Below, one piece after another: positions 25,301 to 33,521 of a DNA stretch of 39,662 bases (position 1 is its first letter; every line of letters begins with the position of its first letter). Source of the stretch: Nocardiopsis potens DSM 45234 (GTDB taxonomy: Bacteria; Actinomycetota; Actinomycetes; Streptosporangiales; Streptosporangiaceae); the NCBI RefSeq assembly GCF_000341105.1, contig NZ_ANBB01000080.1, forward strand, positions 1 through 39,662, written 5' to 3'. Made by a program: the position numbers and the translations under genes. Under the pieces are notes generated by a model. That model saw only the letters and a list, made by a program, of their open reading frames with translations. It made no database searches and had not been told where the DNA came from.

Positions 25301-27316
25301 ATCGCGGCCGTCAACATCGAGGCCGCCTATGCCGACCTGGCGGGCGGGCATGACGCCTACACCCCCTTCGAGGGCATCGTGCTGACCGACACCTTCCAAC
25401 TCGCCGAGGGCGGCGCGGCCAAGCTCGAGGGCATGGAGGTACTGGAGGGCAACAGCGAGCGGGCGAAGAGGCAGCGCAAGCAGCCGGTCATGGTCGTGGT
25501 CGGCAACCCGCCCTACTCGGTCGGGCAGGACAGCCAGAACGACGACAACCAGAACCTGAAGTACAAGACCCTGGACACCCGCATCCAGGAGACCTACGCC
25601 GCCCAGTCGACCGCGACCAACAAGAACTCGCTCTACGACTCCTATATTCGCGCCATTCGCTGGGCGTCCGACCGAATCAAGGACGAGGGAGTCGTCGCTT
25701 TCGTTTCAAACGGCGGTTACATCGACGGCAACACCGCCGACGGCCTGCGCAAATCCCTGGTCAGCGAGTTCGACGCGATCTACTGCTACAACCTGCGAGG
25801 CAACCAGCGCACCGCCGGCGAGCAGTCCCGGAAGGAAGGCGGCAAGATCTTCGGCTCGGGCAGCCGGAACACCGTCGCTGTCTTGATCCTCGTCAAGGGC
25901 GGCAAGGCCAAGGCCGCCGAGTCGGGATGCGATCTGTACTACCGCGACATCGGTGACTACCTCAGCCGTGAGGACAAGCTACGCATCATTGAGGGCCAGA
26001 ACCTGGACAGTGTGGAGTGGGAGCTGATCGCCCCGAATGCGCATGGAGACTGGATCAATCAGCGGGACGAGCTCTTCTCCACGTTTCAAGCGATTGGAGA
26101 GAAGGAGAAGAGTTCAGCGTCAAAGGCCATCTTCGCGTTGCACTCCAGTGGTCTGAAGACCGGTCGTGACTCTTGGATCTATAATTTTTCGGGGCAGCGT
26201 CTAAGTGAGAATGTCGACTCAATGATCGACTTCTACAACCAGCAAATGGCCGACTACACGAGCCATGCAGAGAGGGTCGCAGAGACCACTATCTCTGTCG
26301 GCACTTTCATTGATCGTGACGCTACCAAGATCAGCTGGAACGAGAGCGACTTCAAGCGTATTTCAAATGGTGTTCGGTATAAATTTGACAAGCATTTGAT
26401 TCAAAAATCTGCATATCGACCTTTCGGTGGGCAGTACGTCTATTTTGACACTCTGCTCACCCAAAGGGCCTACCAGCTACCTAACTTGTTCCCGACTCCG
26501 GAACATGAGAACTTCGGCTTCTATGTCACGGGCCTGGGTTCAGACAAGCCGTTTTCTCTGCATGTCGTCAACTCGATTCCAGATCTAGCCTACTGGGGGT
26601 CAAGTAATGGGCAGTTCTTTCCTCGTTATTCATATCGAAAGCTGGTTGTAGAGGGGGGGTTTGACTTTGGTGGGGGAGAAGCGTACGAGCGCATCGACAA
26701 CATCACCGATGCCGCTCTCGCGAGCTACCGGGACACCTACAAGTCTTCCTCCATCACGAAGGATGACATCTTCTACTACACCTACGCTCTGCTCCACTCC
26801 CAGGACTACCGGGAGCGTTTCGCGGCCGATCTGAAGAAGTCCCTGCCTCGCATCCCCAAGGTGCAGAACTTCCAGGCCTTCGCCGATGCCGGGCGCGAGC
26901 TCGCCGACCTGCACATCAACTACGAGCAGGTCGAGCCGTACAAGGGCATCGTCGAGACGGTGAGCGGTGATGCCTCGCTGACTCCGCCGAGCGAGCTGTA
27001 CCGGGTCACCAAGATGAAGATCCCCAAGGTGAAGGGGGAGGCCGACCGTTCGACGATCGTCTACAACCCCCGGGTCACCCTCACCAACATCCCGGAGGAG
27101 GCGTACCGCTACCAGCTCGGTGCCCGCTCCGCGATCGAGTGGATCATCGACCGCTACCAGGTCAAGGTCGACAAGGCTTCGGAGATCACCAACGACCCCA
27201 ACGACTGGTCCGATGACCCGCGGTACATCATCGACCTGCTCAAGCGGATCGTCACGGTGAGCCTGGAGACGATGCGGATTGTGGACGGCCTGCCGGCACT
27301 GGCCATCATCGAGTAG
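22376..27316 (+). CDS. Type ISP restriction-modification enzyme (LlaGI/LlaBIII-like)
   Basis: 1646 residues: single-chain restriction, translocation and methylation enzyme against foreign DNA. In order: an Mrr-like PD-(D/E)xK nuclease (Asp93 in TGIDLVAQD; Gln108-Cys-Lys110 in AIQCKFY); an SF2 helicase (Walker A MACGTGKT 223-230, DEAH 362-365, TATP 398-401, motif VI region QSVGRVMRTAPGKKYG); a coupler (about 700-870); a gamma-class N6-adenine methyltransferase (motif I DPFTGTGTF from 933, NPPY 1044-1047); and a C-terminal target-recognition domain (about 1200-1560). The length fits the Type ISP family. The GTG at 22376 gives the longest form; TTG 22448 and GTG 22469 are alternatives and the first 30 residues look non-conserved. 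Codons in 26.05-26.69 kb are much richer in A/T, suggesting a swapped recognition domain. No separate methylase or specificity gene is needed. Confidence 0.92.
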   Translation: MKILVRVIRRADGRAAECDGVRSALTETTTTVHDVLKAIREDSTVNRDRGSRFEELMLQYLDTDPQWSDQFSRTWLWTHWPGAEHDKRDTGIDLVAQDRETGGFCAIQCKFYEPHHTIRKEDIDSFFTASGKGGFTRRMIISTTDQWSEHAEAALEDQQIPVTRIGLADIADSPVEWHLPAPGSPTGIKASLQAKKTLRPHQRDAIDDVFAGFAGHERGQLIMACGTGKTFTSLKIAERLHRERVEAGQGEHTTVLFLVPSIALLSQTLREWTQEAEVPMRPFAVCSDTKVGKQKAQDDDKDMATHDLALPATTSPDRLIEQMNRVETEPGLTVVFSTYQSITTVAAAQQQGLARFDLVLCDEAHRTTGVTLSGADESAFVRVHDDGFIGADRRLYMTATPRVYEEKAKQDAKNADAVLTSMGDESVYGPEFHRLGFGKAVERGLLTDYRVLVLTVDEGAVAKTLQKGLASGDSELNLDDAAKIIGCWNAMAKHTGTFADGTGFGPEEAPMQRAVAFARSIADSKAITERFQEVVDAYDDADEKALRCEIRHVDGTFNTLRRNERLDWLKQEPDSGSARILSNARCLSEGVDVPSLDAVLFLHPRNSVVDVVQSVGRVMRTAPGKKYGYIILPVAVPAGMPPEKALADNQRFKTVWQVLQALRAHDDRFNAFVNQIELNKKQPDTIGIGHIGPGDEVIGDQDGSSTPGDAKEKEAQSAQYVQDALLSVDEWREAIYARIVDKVGERHYWEDWAKDIARIADRHVTRIKAALKDPEKQAAFQEFTAELRASLNPGVTDTDAIDMLAQHIITKPVFDALFKDYAFAEHNPVSKAMQRMLDVLGDQGLDAESKTLKGFYDSVRVRAEGIDNHEGRQRVIVELYDKFFKTALPKTADALGIVYTPIEVVDFILRATEQALGKHLGRSLSDEGVHIIDPFTGTGTFPVRLLQSGLIKPEDLARKYAQELHANELVLLAYYIAAVNIEAAYADLAGGHDAYTPFEGIVLTDTFQLAEGGAAKLEGMEVLEGNSERAKRQRKQPVMVVVGNPPYSVGQDSQNDDNQNLKYKTLDTRIQETYAAQSTATNKNSLYDSYIRAIRWASDRIKDEGVVAFVSNGGYIDGNTADGLRKSLVSEFDAIYCYNLRGNQRTAGEQSRKEGGKIFGSGSRNTVAVLILVKGGKAKAAESGCDLYYRDIGDYLSREDKLRIIEGQNLDSVEWELIAPNAHGDWINQRDELFSTFQAIGEKEKSSASKAIFALHSSGLKTGRDSWIYNFSGQRLSENVDSMIDFYNQQMADYTSHAERVAETTISVGTFIDRDATKISWNESDFKRISNGVRYKFDKHLIQKSAYRPFGGQYVYFDTLLTQRAYQLPNLFPTPEHENFGFYVTGLGSDKPFSLHVVNSIPDLAYWGSSNGQFFPRYSYRKLVVEGGFDFGGGEAYERIDNITDAALASYRDTYKSSSITKDDIFYYTYALLHSQDYRERFAADLKKSLPRIPKVQNFQAFADAGRELADLHINYEQVEPYKGIVETVSGDASLTPPSELYRVTKMKIPKVKGEADRSTIVYNPRVTLTNIPEEAYRYQLGARSAIEWIIDRYQVKVDKASEITNDPNDWSDDPRYIIDLLKRIVTVSLETMRIVDGLPALAIIE

Positions 27317-27343
27317 CGGCCGCCGGCCTTCGCGGAAGCAAGG

Positions 27344-27374
27344 CGGAACTCCCCTGCTTTGCAGAGGAGTTCCG
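27344..27374. repeat. Hairpin after the Type ISP gene
   Basis: CGGAACTCC (27344-27352) pairs with GGAGTTCCG (27366-27374); an inner CTGC-TTT-GCAG extends the stem with one mismatch. An A5 run follows on the plus strand, so it lacks the usual U tail. Probably part of the termination region for the plus-strand gene. Confidence 0.5.
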
Positions 27375-27440
27375 AAAAACTGGCGGTGCTTTACCCAACG
27401 CCGCCACGCAGCCGACGCCGCGTCGCACTGCTGCGGCATC

Positions 27441-27483
27441 GCCCCGGGGCAGGAGCGCAGCTCCTGCGCTCCTGCCCCGGGGC
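27441..27483. terminator. 20-bp perfect hairpin between convergent defence genes
   Basis: GCCCCGGGGCAGGAGCGCAG (27441-27460), loop CTC, and its exact complement (27464-27483). It sits between the Type ISP gene and the convergent PIWI-RE gene and would work in both directions. No U tract. The rest of 27317-27621 shows no gene. Confidence 0.6.
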
Positions 27484-27621
27484 GGCATCAGCTCTATGCG
27501 AAAGATGGAAACGCCTCTTCGGCAGCGAGTTCTGTGGGGTGGCGCAGTGGACCTCCAGAGCGACACTCAGGGCCCCTGCCCCGAAGCTTTCCCTCAGCCT
27601 GCTGCTCGCCTGCCCCTGCCT

Positions 27622-30294
27622 CTATGCTTCCTCGGTCCCCTCACTGGAGTCAGTGGTCCGCCGGTAGTCGGGGTGGTCGCGGTCCAGCTGCATCGCGAGG
27701 TGCACCGGGGCGGGGAAGCTGGTGCGGCCGTCCCAGGAGATCGCGTGGTCGCACAGGCGGGCGGCCGCGACCGCGTAGCGGAGCGGGTCGTCCTCGGAGC
27801 GGATCACTGTGATCTCGGTGGCGGTGTGGGCGTACCAGGTCAGCTTGACCTCTTTGGGCCTGGCCGACCAGCGGGAGTACTTCTCGCCCACGCGGCTGCC
27901 GGCCTTGGAGCCAAGGAACTGCTTGGGGATGTTGGACAGAATCCAGGTGCGGTCGGCATCGTCCAGTCGGTAGAGGCCCTTGGTCGTCTTGATCAGGGTG
28001 GTGGTGTGCTCACCGTCCTTGACGGTGGTCTTGACCGCCGAGACCGGGCGGGGAAGGCCCGAGGAGCCGGAGGTCACCCGGACGATCGCCCGCGGCCGCT
28101 GCACCGGCGGCAGGCCGAGGCCGGGCAGGGCGATCCTGCCGCCGGTTTCTCCGGCCCCGTTCACGGGTTCGTCGAGGTTCCTGTTGGCCAGCAGCGGCCA
28201 CAGTGAACGAGTGCTCTCCCCGGAGACGTAGAGGGCATACCCCGCGCCGCCAGTGGTGTGCTGGTGGAACTGGGCGAGGGCGGTCTCGACGGCGCGGGGG
28301 AAGGCGGCGTCCTGGCGCCGACCGGCGGGGATCGGGTGCGCTCGCAGTGAGGCGTTGGTCTGGGCGTAGTCCTTCCAGCCCCCGCCGCCGTCGCGTCCGG
28401 GGGGCTGGTAGGCGAGGGCGCGCCACCGGTCGTCCCCGAGGGGGATGAGCGCGGCGAGCGTCCAGCTCAGGCGGCGGTTGGCGGGCCCCTTGGCCGGGTC
28501 GTGCTGTTCGCGGACGTGCAGGCCCACGTGGGCGACGGGGTCGGTCATTCCGATGCGTCCGCGGGACAGGGCCGCTCCCAGGCGGTGGTGGATGAGGCCG
28601 GCCGAGCGCATCAGGTCGGCGATGGCCCTGTGCCCGGGATGGTCGTCCTTGACCTCTGCAGCGAGGCGTTCAGCGGGGGCGGCGCCGTCTTCGGCTTGGA
28701 CGGGCTCGGCGGGGGTGCGCGTGGCGAGGAACTGCGAGGGGACGCCGAGTTCGGCGAGTCGCCGGTTCACCTCCGGTTTGGCGTCGGTGGTGTAGGGGTC
28801 GGCGACGCCGCTGCCCTTCTCCCGCGACCGCTTGTGCTGCTCGGCCCATTGCTCGGCGTCGTAGGCGGTCTCGCACAGGGCCAGCACCCGGGTGTCGGGG
28901 TCGGCCCTCAGCGCGGCGATCTCGCCGGCGAGGTGTCGGCGCTCCCGGTGGTCTCCGTGTTCGAGCAGGCGGAAAGCGCCTTGGAGTACGCCCTCGACGT
29001 GGGGGGCCAGAGGGAAGGGGGTTCCGTCCTCGATGGGCTCGGCGGCTTCGGGCCGGTGGAAGTGGTGGGCGAGCAGGCGCTGCATCCGCGCCCGGGTGTG
29101 CTGCCTCTGGTACAGGGCGACGATGCGCAGGCGCCGCTTGCCCGATGCCTCGATGATCGCGGGCAGGTCGGCGGAGGCCAGGAGGGCGGTGTCGCGGCCG
29201 GCGGAATCGAGTGTGCGCCGCGGTCCGAACTGGTGCCCGGGGACGCTCCGTGCCGTGATGGGTCCGGTGCCGAGGGCCTGGGAGCTCCAAACGCTCAGTG
29301 CCCGGACCGTCTCCATGCCGGCGCCGCGGCCGATCGGGGAGCGGACGGATTTGGGGATGATGGCCCGAAGGCGTCCTGGTGTACCGGAGAGGTCGCGGTC
29401 CTCGGGCAGGACGGCGGGTTCCAGGCGCAGCCTGGACCACACGGTGAGCGCGAGTTCGCTGGTGCGTTCGATCCGGGTGGCCCGGCCCCGGCCTTCGAGG
29501 GAGATGGGCAGCAGCGGTGCTGAGGGGTCGTGCTGGCTGAGCCAGGCGGTGCGGGAGGAGGCGAGCCAGCGGCTCAGCCGGGAGACCGCCGGGTCGATCA
29601 GCAGGACGGGGGTCTTCATCCCGGGCAGGGTCTGCATGGACAGGGCGATCCGCAGGCAGGCGTAGTGCTGCTCCTCGGGCTTCTTGGGCCAGTGTCCGCG
29701 CCAGAGCTGGTCTTCTTCCCAGACTGTGAGGTCGCCGTTGGTGTCGGCGCGCAGGGCAATGGACCTGTCGTCGACGTGCAGGGGCGATCCGGCCAGGCGC
29801 TGGGCGGCCTCCCAGGTCGCGGCGGTGTAGACCCACCCGGCGGCGTCGGGCTGGTTTCCGCGCAGGCCGATCTCGTCGAAGAGCCGCACGGGCCGGGGTT
29901 CGATGTCGGCGATGAGGTCGGCGAGTTCGCTGGTGTAGCCGAGGCGGATGTCCTCGGGAGGCACGCCCAGGAGGGCCTGTTCCCAGATGATGACGGCCTC
30001 GCGGAGGTCCTCGGGGTGCAGCGGCGCGCGGGCGACCAGTCGGCGGGGCGGCGCCTGTTTGGAGACAGGGTGGAAGTTGACGCTGGTGCGGCCCGCCGCG
30101 CGCAGCGCGGTGGCCAGGCCCGCGTAGGGGAGGTTGGCCCGTGAGCCGCTGCGGTCCCGGTAGCGGTCACGCAGATTTTGCCATGCCTCATCCGTGTCGT
30201 ATCCGAATTCGTAGACGTGGGCGCTGCCCAGCAGGGCGTCGTCGAGGGGGAGGGCTAGGAGGCTCAGCACGTCGTTTCCAATGCTCCGGCCCAT
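27622..30294 (-). CDS. PIWI-RE family Argonaute-like protein
   Basis: 890 residues. The C-terminal half (about 540-890) carries the hallmarks of the prokaryotic PIWI-RE family (DUF3962 / MID / RNase H-like domains): the conserved Arg in YVSGESTRSLWPLL (Arg696), the conserved Glu in HTATEITVI (Glu827), and the closing motif FPAPVHLAMQLDRDHPDY. The N-terminal half (1-500) is the family-specific X/MID region. Where PIWI proteins have their first catalytic Asp, the strand here reads HVGLHV (His593), and no clear Asp appears in the strand before Arg696. Nuclease activity is therefore doubtful and guide-dependent binding more likely. The ATG overlaps the helicase gene by 31 bp and follows GGAAGGTGA. 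It is last of the REase-helicase-PIWI operon. In the family literature this cassette is predicted to target invading nucleic acid, perhaps R-loops. Confidence 0.83.
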   Translation of the reverse strand: MGRSIGNDVLSLLALPLDDALLGSAHVYEFGYDTDEAWQNLRDRYRDRSGSRANLPYAGLATALRAAGRTSVNFHPVSKQAPPRRLVARAPLHPEDLREAVIIWEQALLGVPPEDIRLGYTSELADLIADIEPRPVRLFDEIGLRGNQPDAAGWVYTAATWEAAQRLAGSPLHVDDRSIALRADTNGDLTVWEEDQLWRGHWPKKPEEQHYACLRIALSMQTLPGMKTPVLLIDPAVSRLSRWLASSRTAWLSQHDPSAPLLPISLEGRGRATRIERTSELALTVWSRLRLEPAVLPEDRDLSGTPGRLRAIIPKSVRSPIGRGAGMETVRALSVWSSQALGTGPITARSVPGHQFGPRRTLDSAGRDTALLASADLPAIIEASGKRRLRIVALYQRQHTRARMQRLLAHHFHRPEAAEPIEDGTPFPLAPHVEGVLQGAFRLLEHGDHRERRHLAGEIAALRADPDTRVLALCETAYDAEQWAEQHKRSREKGSGVADPYTTDAKPEVNRRLAELGVPSQFLATRTPAEPVQAEDGAAPAERLAAEVKDDHPGHRAIADLMRSAGLIHHRLGAALSRGRIGMTDPVAHVGLHVREQHDPAKGPANRRLSWTLAALIPLGDDRWRALAYQPPGRDGGGGWKDYAQTNASLRAHPIPAGRRQDAAFPRAVETALAQFHQHTTGGAGYALYVSGESTRSLWPLLANRNLDEPVNGAGETGGRIALPGLGLPPVQRPRAIVRVTSGSSGLPRPVSAVKTTVKDGEHTTTLIKTTKGLYRLDDADRTWILSNIPKQFLGSKAGSRVGEKYSRWSARPKEVKLTWYAHTATEITVIRSEDDPLRYAVAAARLCDHAISWDGRTSFPAPVHLAMQLDRDHPDYRRTTDSSEGTEEA

Positions 30295-33200
30295 GAGCGT
30301 TCACCTTCCTTCCAGGGGGCGATGTCGGCGAACTCCAGCCAGGCCGACAGTGTGGAACCGTAGATGCGCCGCATGGCCTCGGCCTCCTCGGAGGAGAGGC
30401 TGGCGTGGTAGAAGCGCAGGATGGCCGGGAGGTCCGATCCGAGGCTGGGATCGTGGAACGCATGGTCGACCAGGTAGAGCTCGACCGGGGTGCCTCCGCG
30501 TCGGGCCCGCCCGGCGAGCTGGATGAGGTCGACCAGGATCCCCGCCAGGACCTCGGCCTTGAATCGGCGGGGAAGGCGGGTGAAGCGGGGGTCGCCGGCC
30601 AGCAGGCTGCGCAGCCGGGCGTGGGCCGCCCGGTGCTGCAGCTTCAGCGCGGCCGCAGGGTCGCCGCCGGGGGCGCCGACGCGCAGGGCCTGGGCGTTGA
30701 CGCTGGCGAACATCTCGGCGGGGTCGTTGAGCCGGGCGACGGGGCGCACGCACACCCAGATCGAGGCGAGCGCGGATCGCTGGGTGCCGGGGACCAGGAT
30801 GTTGAGGCCGCGGGAGACCAGGCTCAGCGGTGCGGCGCAGACCTTGACGTTGGGGTGGGTGCGGGGCAGGTCCTCGATCTCGTCGATGGTGATGCGGACG
30901 ACGCCGGCGGGGAGCAGGGGCGCGCTGCGCCCGGCCCCGCTGTCCTTGGGCACGACCACCGCGATCCAGGCCGGGTCGCCCGCCCGCTCGGCGATGCCGG
31001 AGGCGAGCAGGGCCGCATGACGGTAGGAGTTGCCCACCAGCAGCGCAAGTTCCCGATCCGGGTCGGTGCGGGCCAGATCGAGCAGGTGGGAATCGAGCCG
31101 CTGCTCCCACAGCAGCTTCCCAAGGTGCTCCAGGGCCGGCTCCTTCTCCCCCTCGGAGAGTCCGCCGATGCGTACCGGGCGCAGATCCGCGCCATCGTCG
31201 GCGATGGCGTCGCCCCGCAGAGTGGTGAAGGCGCCCGGTGCCGCGTCGGTCATCGCGTAGGTGGTCGGGGCGTGGACGTGCTCGCGTGCCGCACCGGGGA
31301 AGAAGGCGGTGGCCGACAGGCCGAGCACGATCCGGCGGGTTCCGGCCGCGGCGAGGGCGACGGTGTCGCCGAGCCGGGCGGTGGTGGTGTGCGGGTCGCC
31401 CGAGATCACCTGGACCGACAGCCGCCCCTGCTGGGAGGGGCGGGGCGTCCTGTCGATCTTGAAGCCGAACAGCAGCTGGCCCAGCGGCCCGTAGGGGATC
31501 GCCGAATGCCGGACGAAGGTGCCCAGTCTCGTGGCGAGTTCGCCCGCACTGGGCAGCTGAGTGCTGGAGGAGCCGACCGCGAACGTCAGGCGCGTCAGCG
31601 CCTGGTGGAGGGAGCCGAGCCAGGACCTGACGAGCAGCGCGTTGACGACGTCGCGCCTCTTCTCGGCGGCCACCCGCCGCTTGAGGGTCTCGTTGAGGCG
31701 GTGCTTGATCTCCCGGAGTTCGTCCCTGCCCGTGTCGTTGCTGACGGCTGCGCGCAGCAGGCGGGCCGTCTCGGCCATCGGCATGCGGCCGGGTGGGTCC
31801 TCGCTCTCGGCGTCGGGGAACAGGGCGTTGAAGCGCTCATAGACCGCTTCATCGGGTTCTTCTCCGACTCCGATGCCGAAGAGCTCTTGCAGGAGGAACC
31901 CGTCGTTGGCCCCCGGGATGTGCCATCCGGAGCTCGGACGGTCCGGGTCGGGGTCGAGCCAGACCTCGTCCTCCAGAACGTAGTTGAGGAACTGCTCGGC
32001 CAGGAACCTGGTGCGCGAGAGCGCGGGGATGACCGCGCGGTCGGTCGAGGGGGGCAGGAGCCCGCGGTCGCCGTCCAGCCGGGTGAGCGGGTGGTCGCCC
32101 GCCTCTCCGCGTGCGGCGAGCACGAGCTGCTGGGCGTTGGTGTCGAACATGTTGCTCTGGAACAGGTCGATCTCGTCGATGAGCAGGACCTGGGAGCGCC
32201 GCATGACGAACTCGAGAACGCTCAGGCGGGCGTACACGGTCCCGTCCACGCTGACCGGTACGGGAACACCGCCGTGGATGAGGTTGTGGTGGTTGGTGAC
32301 GATGATGTCCGCCCGGGCCGCCTCATGGAACTGGCGGTGGCGGGTGCAGGAGTGGATACGGGGGCACGCGGCACGACCCGGCGCGCTGCGGCCCTTGGCC
32401 TCGTCGGCGCCTTGCCCTGTGATGCCCCGCAGGCCGGTGCAGGGTTCCCGTCCCGGGAGCGGGGCCGGGCCGTCGGTGATGTAGGGGGCGAGTTCGCAAC
32501 CGTAGGCCAGGCGGTCGAACCGCTCCCAATGGCCGCGCTCGGCCGCCTGCACGGCCTTCTCCCGCAGGCGGCCCGGTGAGACGAGGGCACAGGTCGTGAT
32601 GTCCAGGGCGAGGTCGCCCTCACTCTGGTCGGCCTGCTCGGCAGGGCGCCGCGCTTCCTCGGTGTCACCGCGGATCTGCTCGGCGGTCTTGAGCGCCTCG
32701 TCGATCGTGCCGACGGCGATGGCGACCGTGATCCCCTTGCTCGCGAGGTAGAGGGCGAGGACCCGGGTCAGGACGCTCTTTCCGACGCCGGTGGGGGCGT
32801 TGAGCAGCCGCAGTGTGCCTGCGGCCAGATCGATTTCGGCGACCTTTTCATCGGATCGGTCTTTCAGGTTCTCCAGGAGCTTTTCCAGGACGCCCGGCTG
32901 CCAGGAACGCTGCTCGGACTTCCCGATCATCCGGCCGAGGAAGGCGCGGAGCTCGGAAGTGGAGACGGTGAAGGTGCCCATGGGGGAGGCAGTGGCGAGC
33001 GGGATCGGCTCGACCGGGCTGTCGGCCCACTGCTCCGGGATCTCCACCACTGACCGTTCCCGGCCGCCGAACTCCCATGTGCCGGGAGCAGCGGCGGGAA
33101 AAGGGCGCCGCGCTGATGCGTGCTCCTCTTCGGCCTCCTCGATCAGGAGTTCCGCGAGGTCCAGGGGATCTTGGCCGTGGACGGCGAGGAGCACCGCTGC

Positions 33201-33521
33201 TCCCTCGCGGGTTTCCCCGGTGGCCTGGAAGGGGCTCTCCGGGGCGCAGGCCATTTCGGCCGCCGCCTCCCGGAAGCGTTTCGCCGCCGCCAGGTCGTTG
33301 TGGCGGATCCGCAGGAAGCGGCCGACGAGGCAGGTCAGGCGCTCCGGCTGTTCGGGCCAGGTGTCCCACAGGTCCATACGGCCGGCCGCGAACACGTGCG
33401 CCTGGCCGAGGGGGACCTCGACGGCGCCGTCCGCGGAGCGGCGGGCGAACATCGCCTGGCTGAACGCGCAGGCGATCTGCATGGTCAGGGATTGCAGGCC
33501 GGCTCCTGTGCTCCCGTTCAC
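30264..33521 (-). CDS. DinG/XPD-like Fe-S helicase of the PIWI-RE cassette
   Basis: 1085 residues. N-terminal 230 residues are cassette-specific. The helicase core has Walker A NAPTGVGKS (241-249), four Cys (342, 361, 386, 392) spaced like the 4Fe-4S cluster of XPD/DinG helicases, then DIIVTNHHNL, and Walker B LLIDEID (446-452). Motif VI QLAGRARRGG is near 1001-1010. Such helicases unwind DNA-RNA or DNA duplexes 5' to 3'. The GTG at 33521 overlaps the nuclease stop (GTGA), and its 3' end overlaps the PIWI-RE start, so the three proteins are made together. It is the longest gene of the cassette and likely supplies unwinding or loading for the PIWI protein. Confidence 0.85.
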   Translation of the reverse strand: MNGSTGAGLQSLTMQIACAFSQAMFARRSADGAVEVPLGQAHVFAAGRMDLWDTWPEQPERLTCLVGRFLRIRHNDLAAAKRFREAAAEMACAPESPFQATGETREGAAVLLAVHGQDPLDLAELLIEEAEEEHASARRPFPAAAPGTWEFGGRERSVVEIPEQWADSPVEPIPLATASPMGTFTVSTSELRAFLGRMIGKSEQRSWQPGVLEKLLENLKDRSDEKVAEIDLAAGTLRLLNAPTGVGKSVLTRVLALYLASKGITVAIAVGTIDEALKTAEQIRGDTEEARRPAEQADQSEGDLALDITTCALVSPGRLREKAVQAAERGHWERFDRLAYGCELAPYITDGPAPLPGREPCTGLRGITGQGADEAKGRSAPGRAACPRIHSCTRHRQFHEAARADIIVTNHHNLIHGGVPVPVSVDGTVYARLSVLEFVMRRSQVLLIDEIDLFQSNMFDTNAQQLVLAARGEAGDHPLTRLDGDRGLLPPSTDRAVIPALSRTRFLAEQFLNYVLEDEVWLDPDPDRPSSGWHIPGANDGFLLQELFGIGVGEEPDEAVYERFNALFPDAESEDPPGRMPMAETARLLRAAVSNDTGRDELREIKHRLNETLKRRVAAEKRRDVVNALLVRSWLGSLHQALTRLTFAVGSSSTQLPSAGELATRLGTFVRHSAIPYGPLGQLLFGFKIDRTPRPSQQGRLSVQVISGDPHTTTARLGDTVALAAAGTRRIVLGLSATAFFPGAAREHVHAPTTYAMTDAAPGAFTTLRGDAIADDGADLRPVRIGGLSEGEKEPALEHLGKLLWEQRLDSHLLDLARTDPDRELALLVGNSYRHAALLASGIAERAGDPAWIAVVVPKDSGAGRSAPLLPAGVVRITIDEIEDLPRTHPNVKVCAAPLSLVSRGLNILVPGTQRSALASIWVCVRPVARLNDPAEMFASVNAQALRVGAPGGDPAAALKLQHRAAHARLRSLLAGDPRFTRLPRRFKAEVLAGILVDLIQLAGRARRGGTPVELYLVDHAFHDPSLGSDLPAILRFYHASLSSEEAEAMRRIYGSTLSAWLEFADIAPWKEGERSWAGALETTC

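Noticed and set aside
27344-27483. CRISPR-like array or guide-RNA gene next to the PIWI-RE operon
   Set aside because: The two inverted repeats differ in sequence, are not regularly spaced with spacers and fit terminators between convergent genes. No repeat-spacer pattern is present anywhere in the window.
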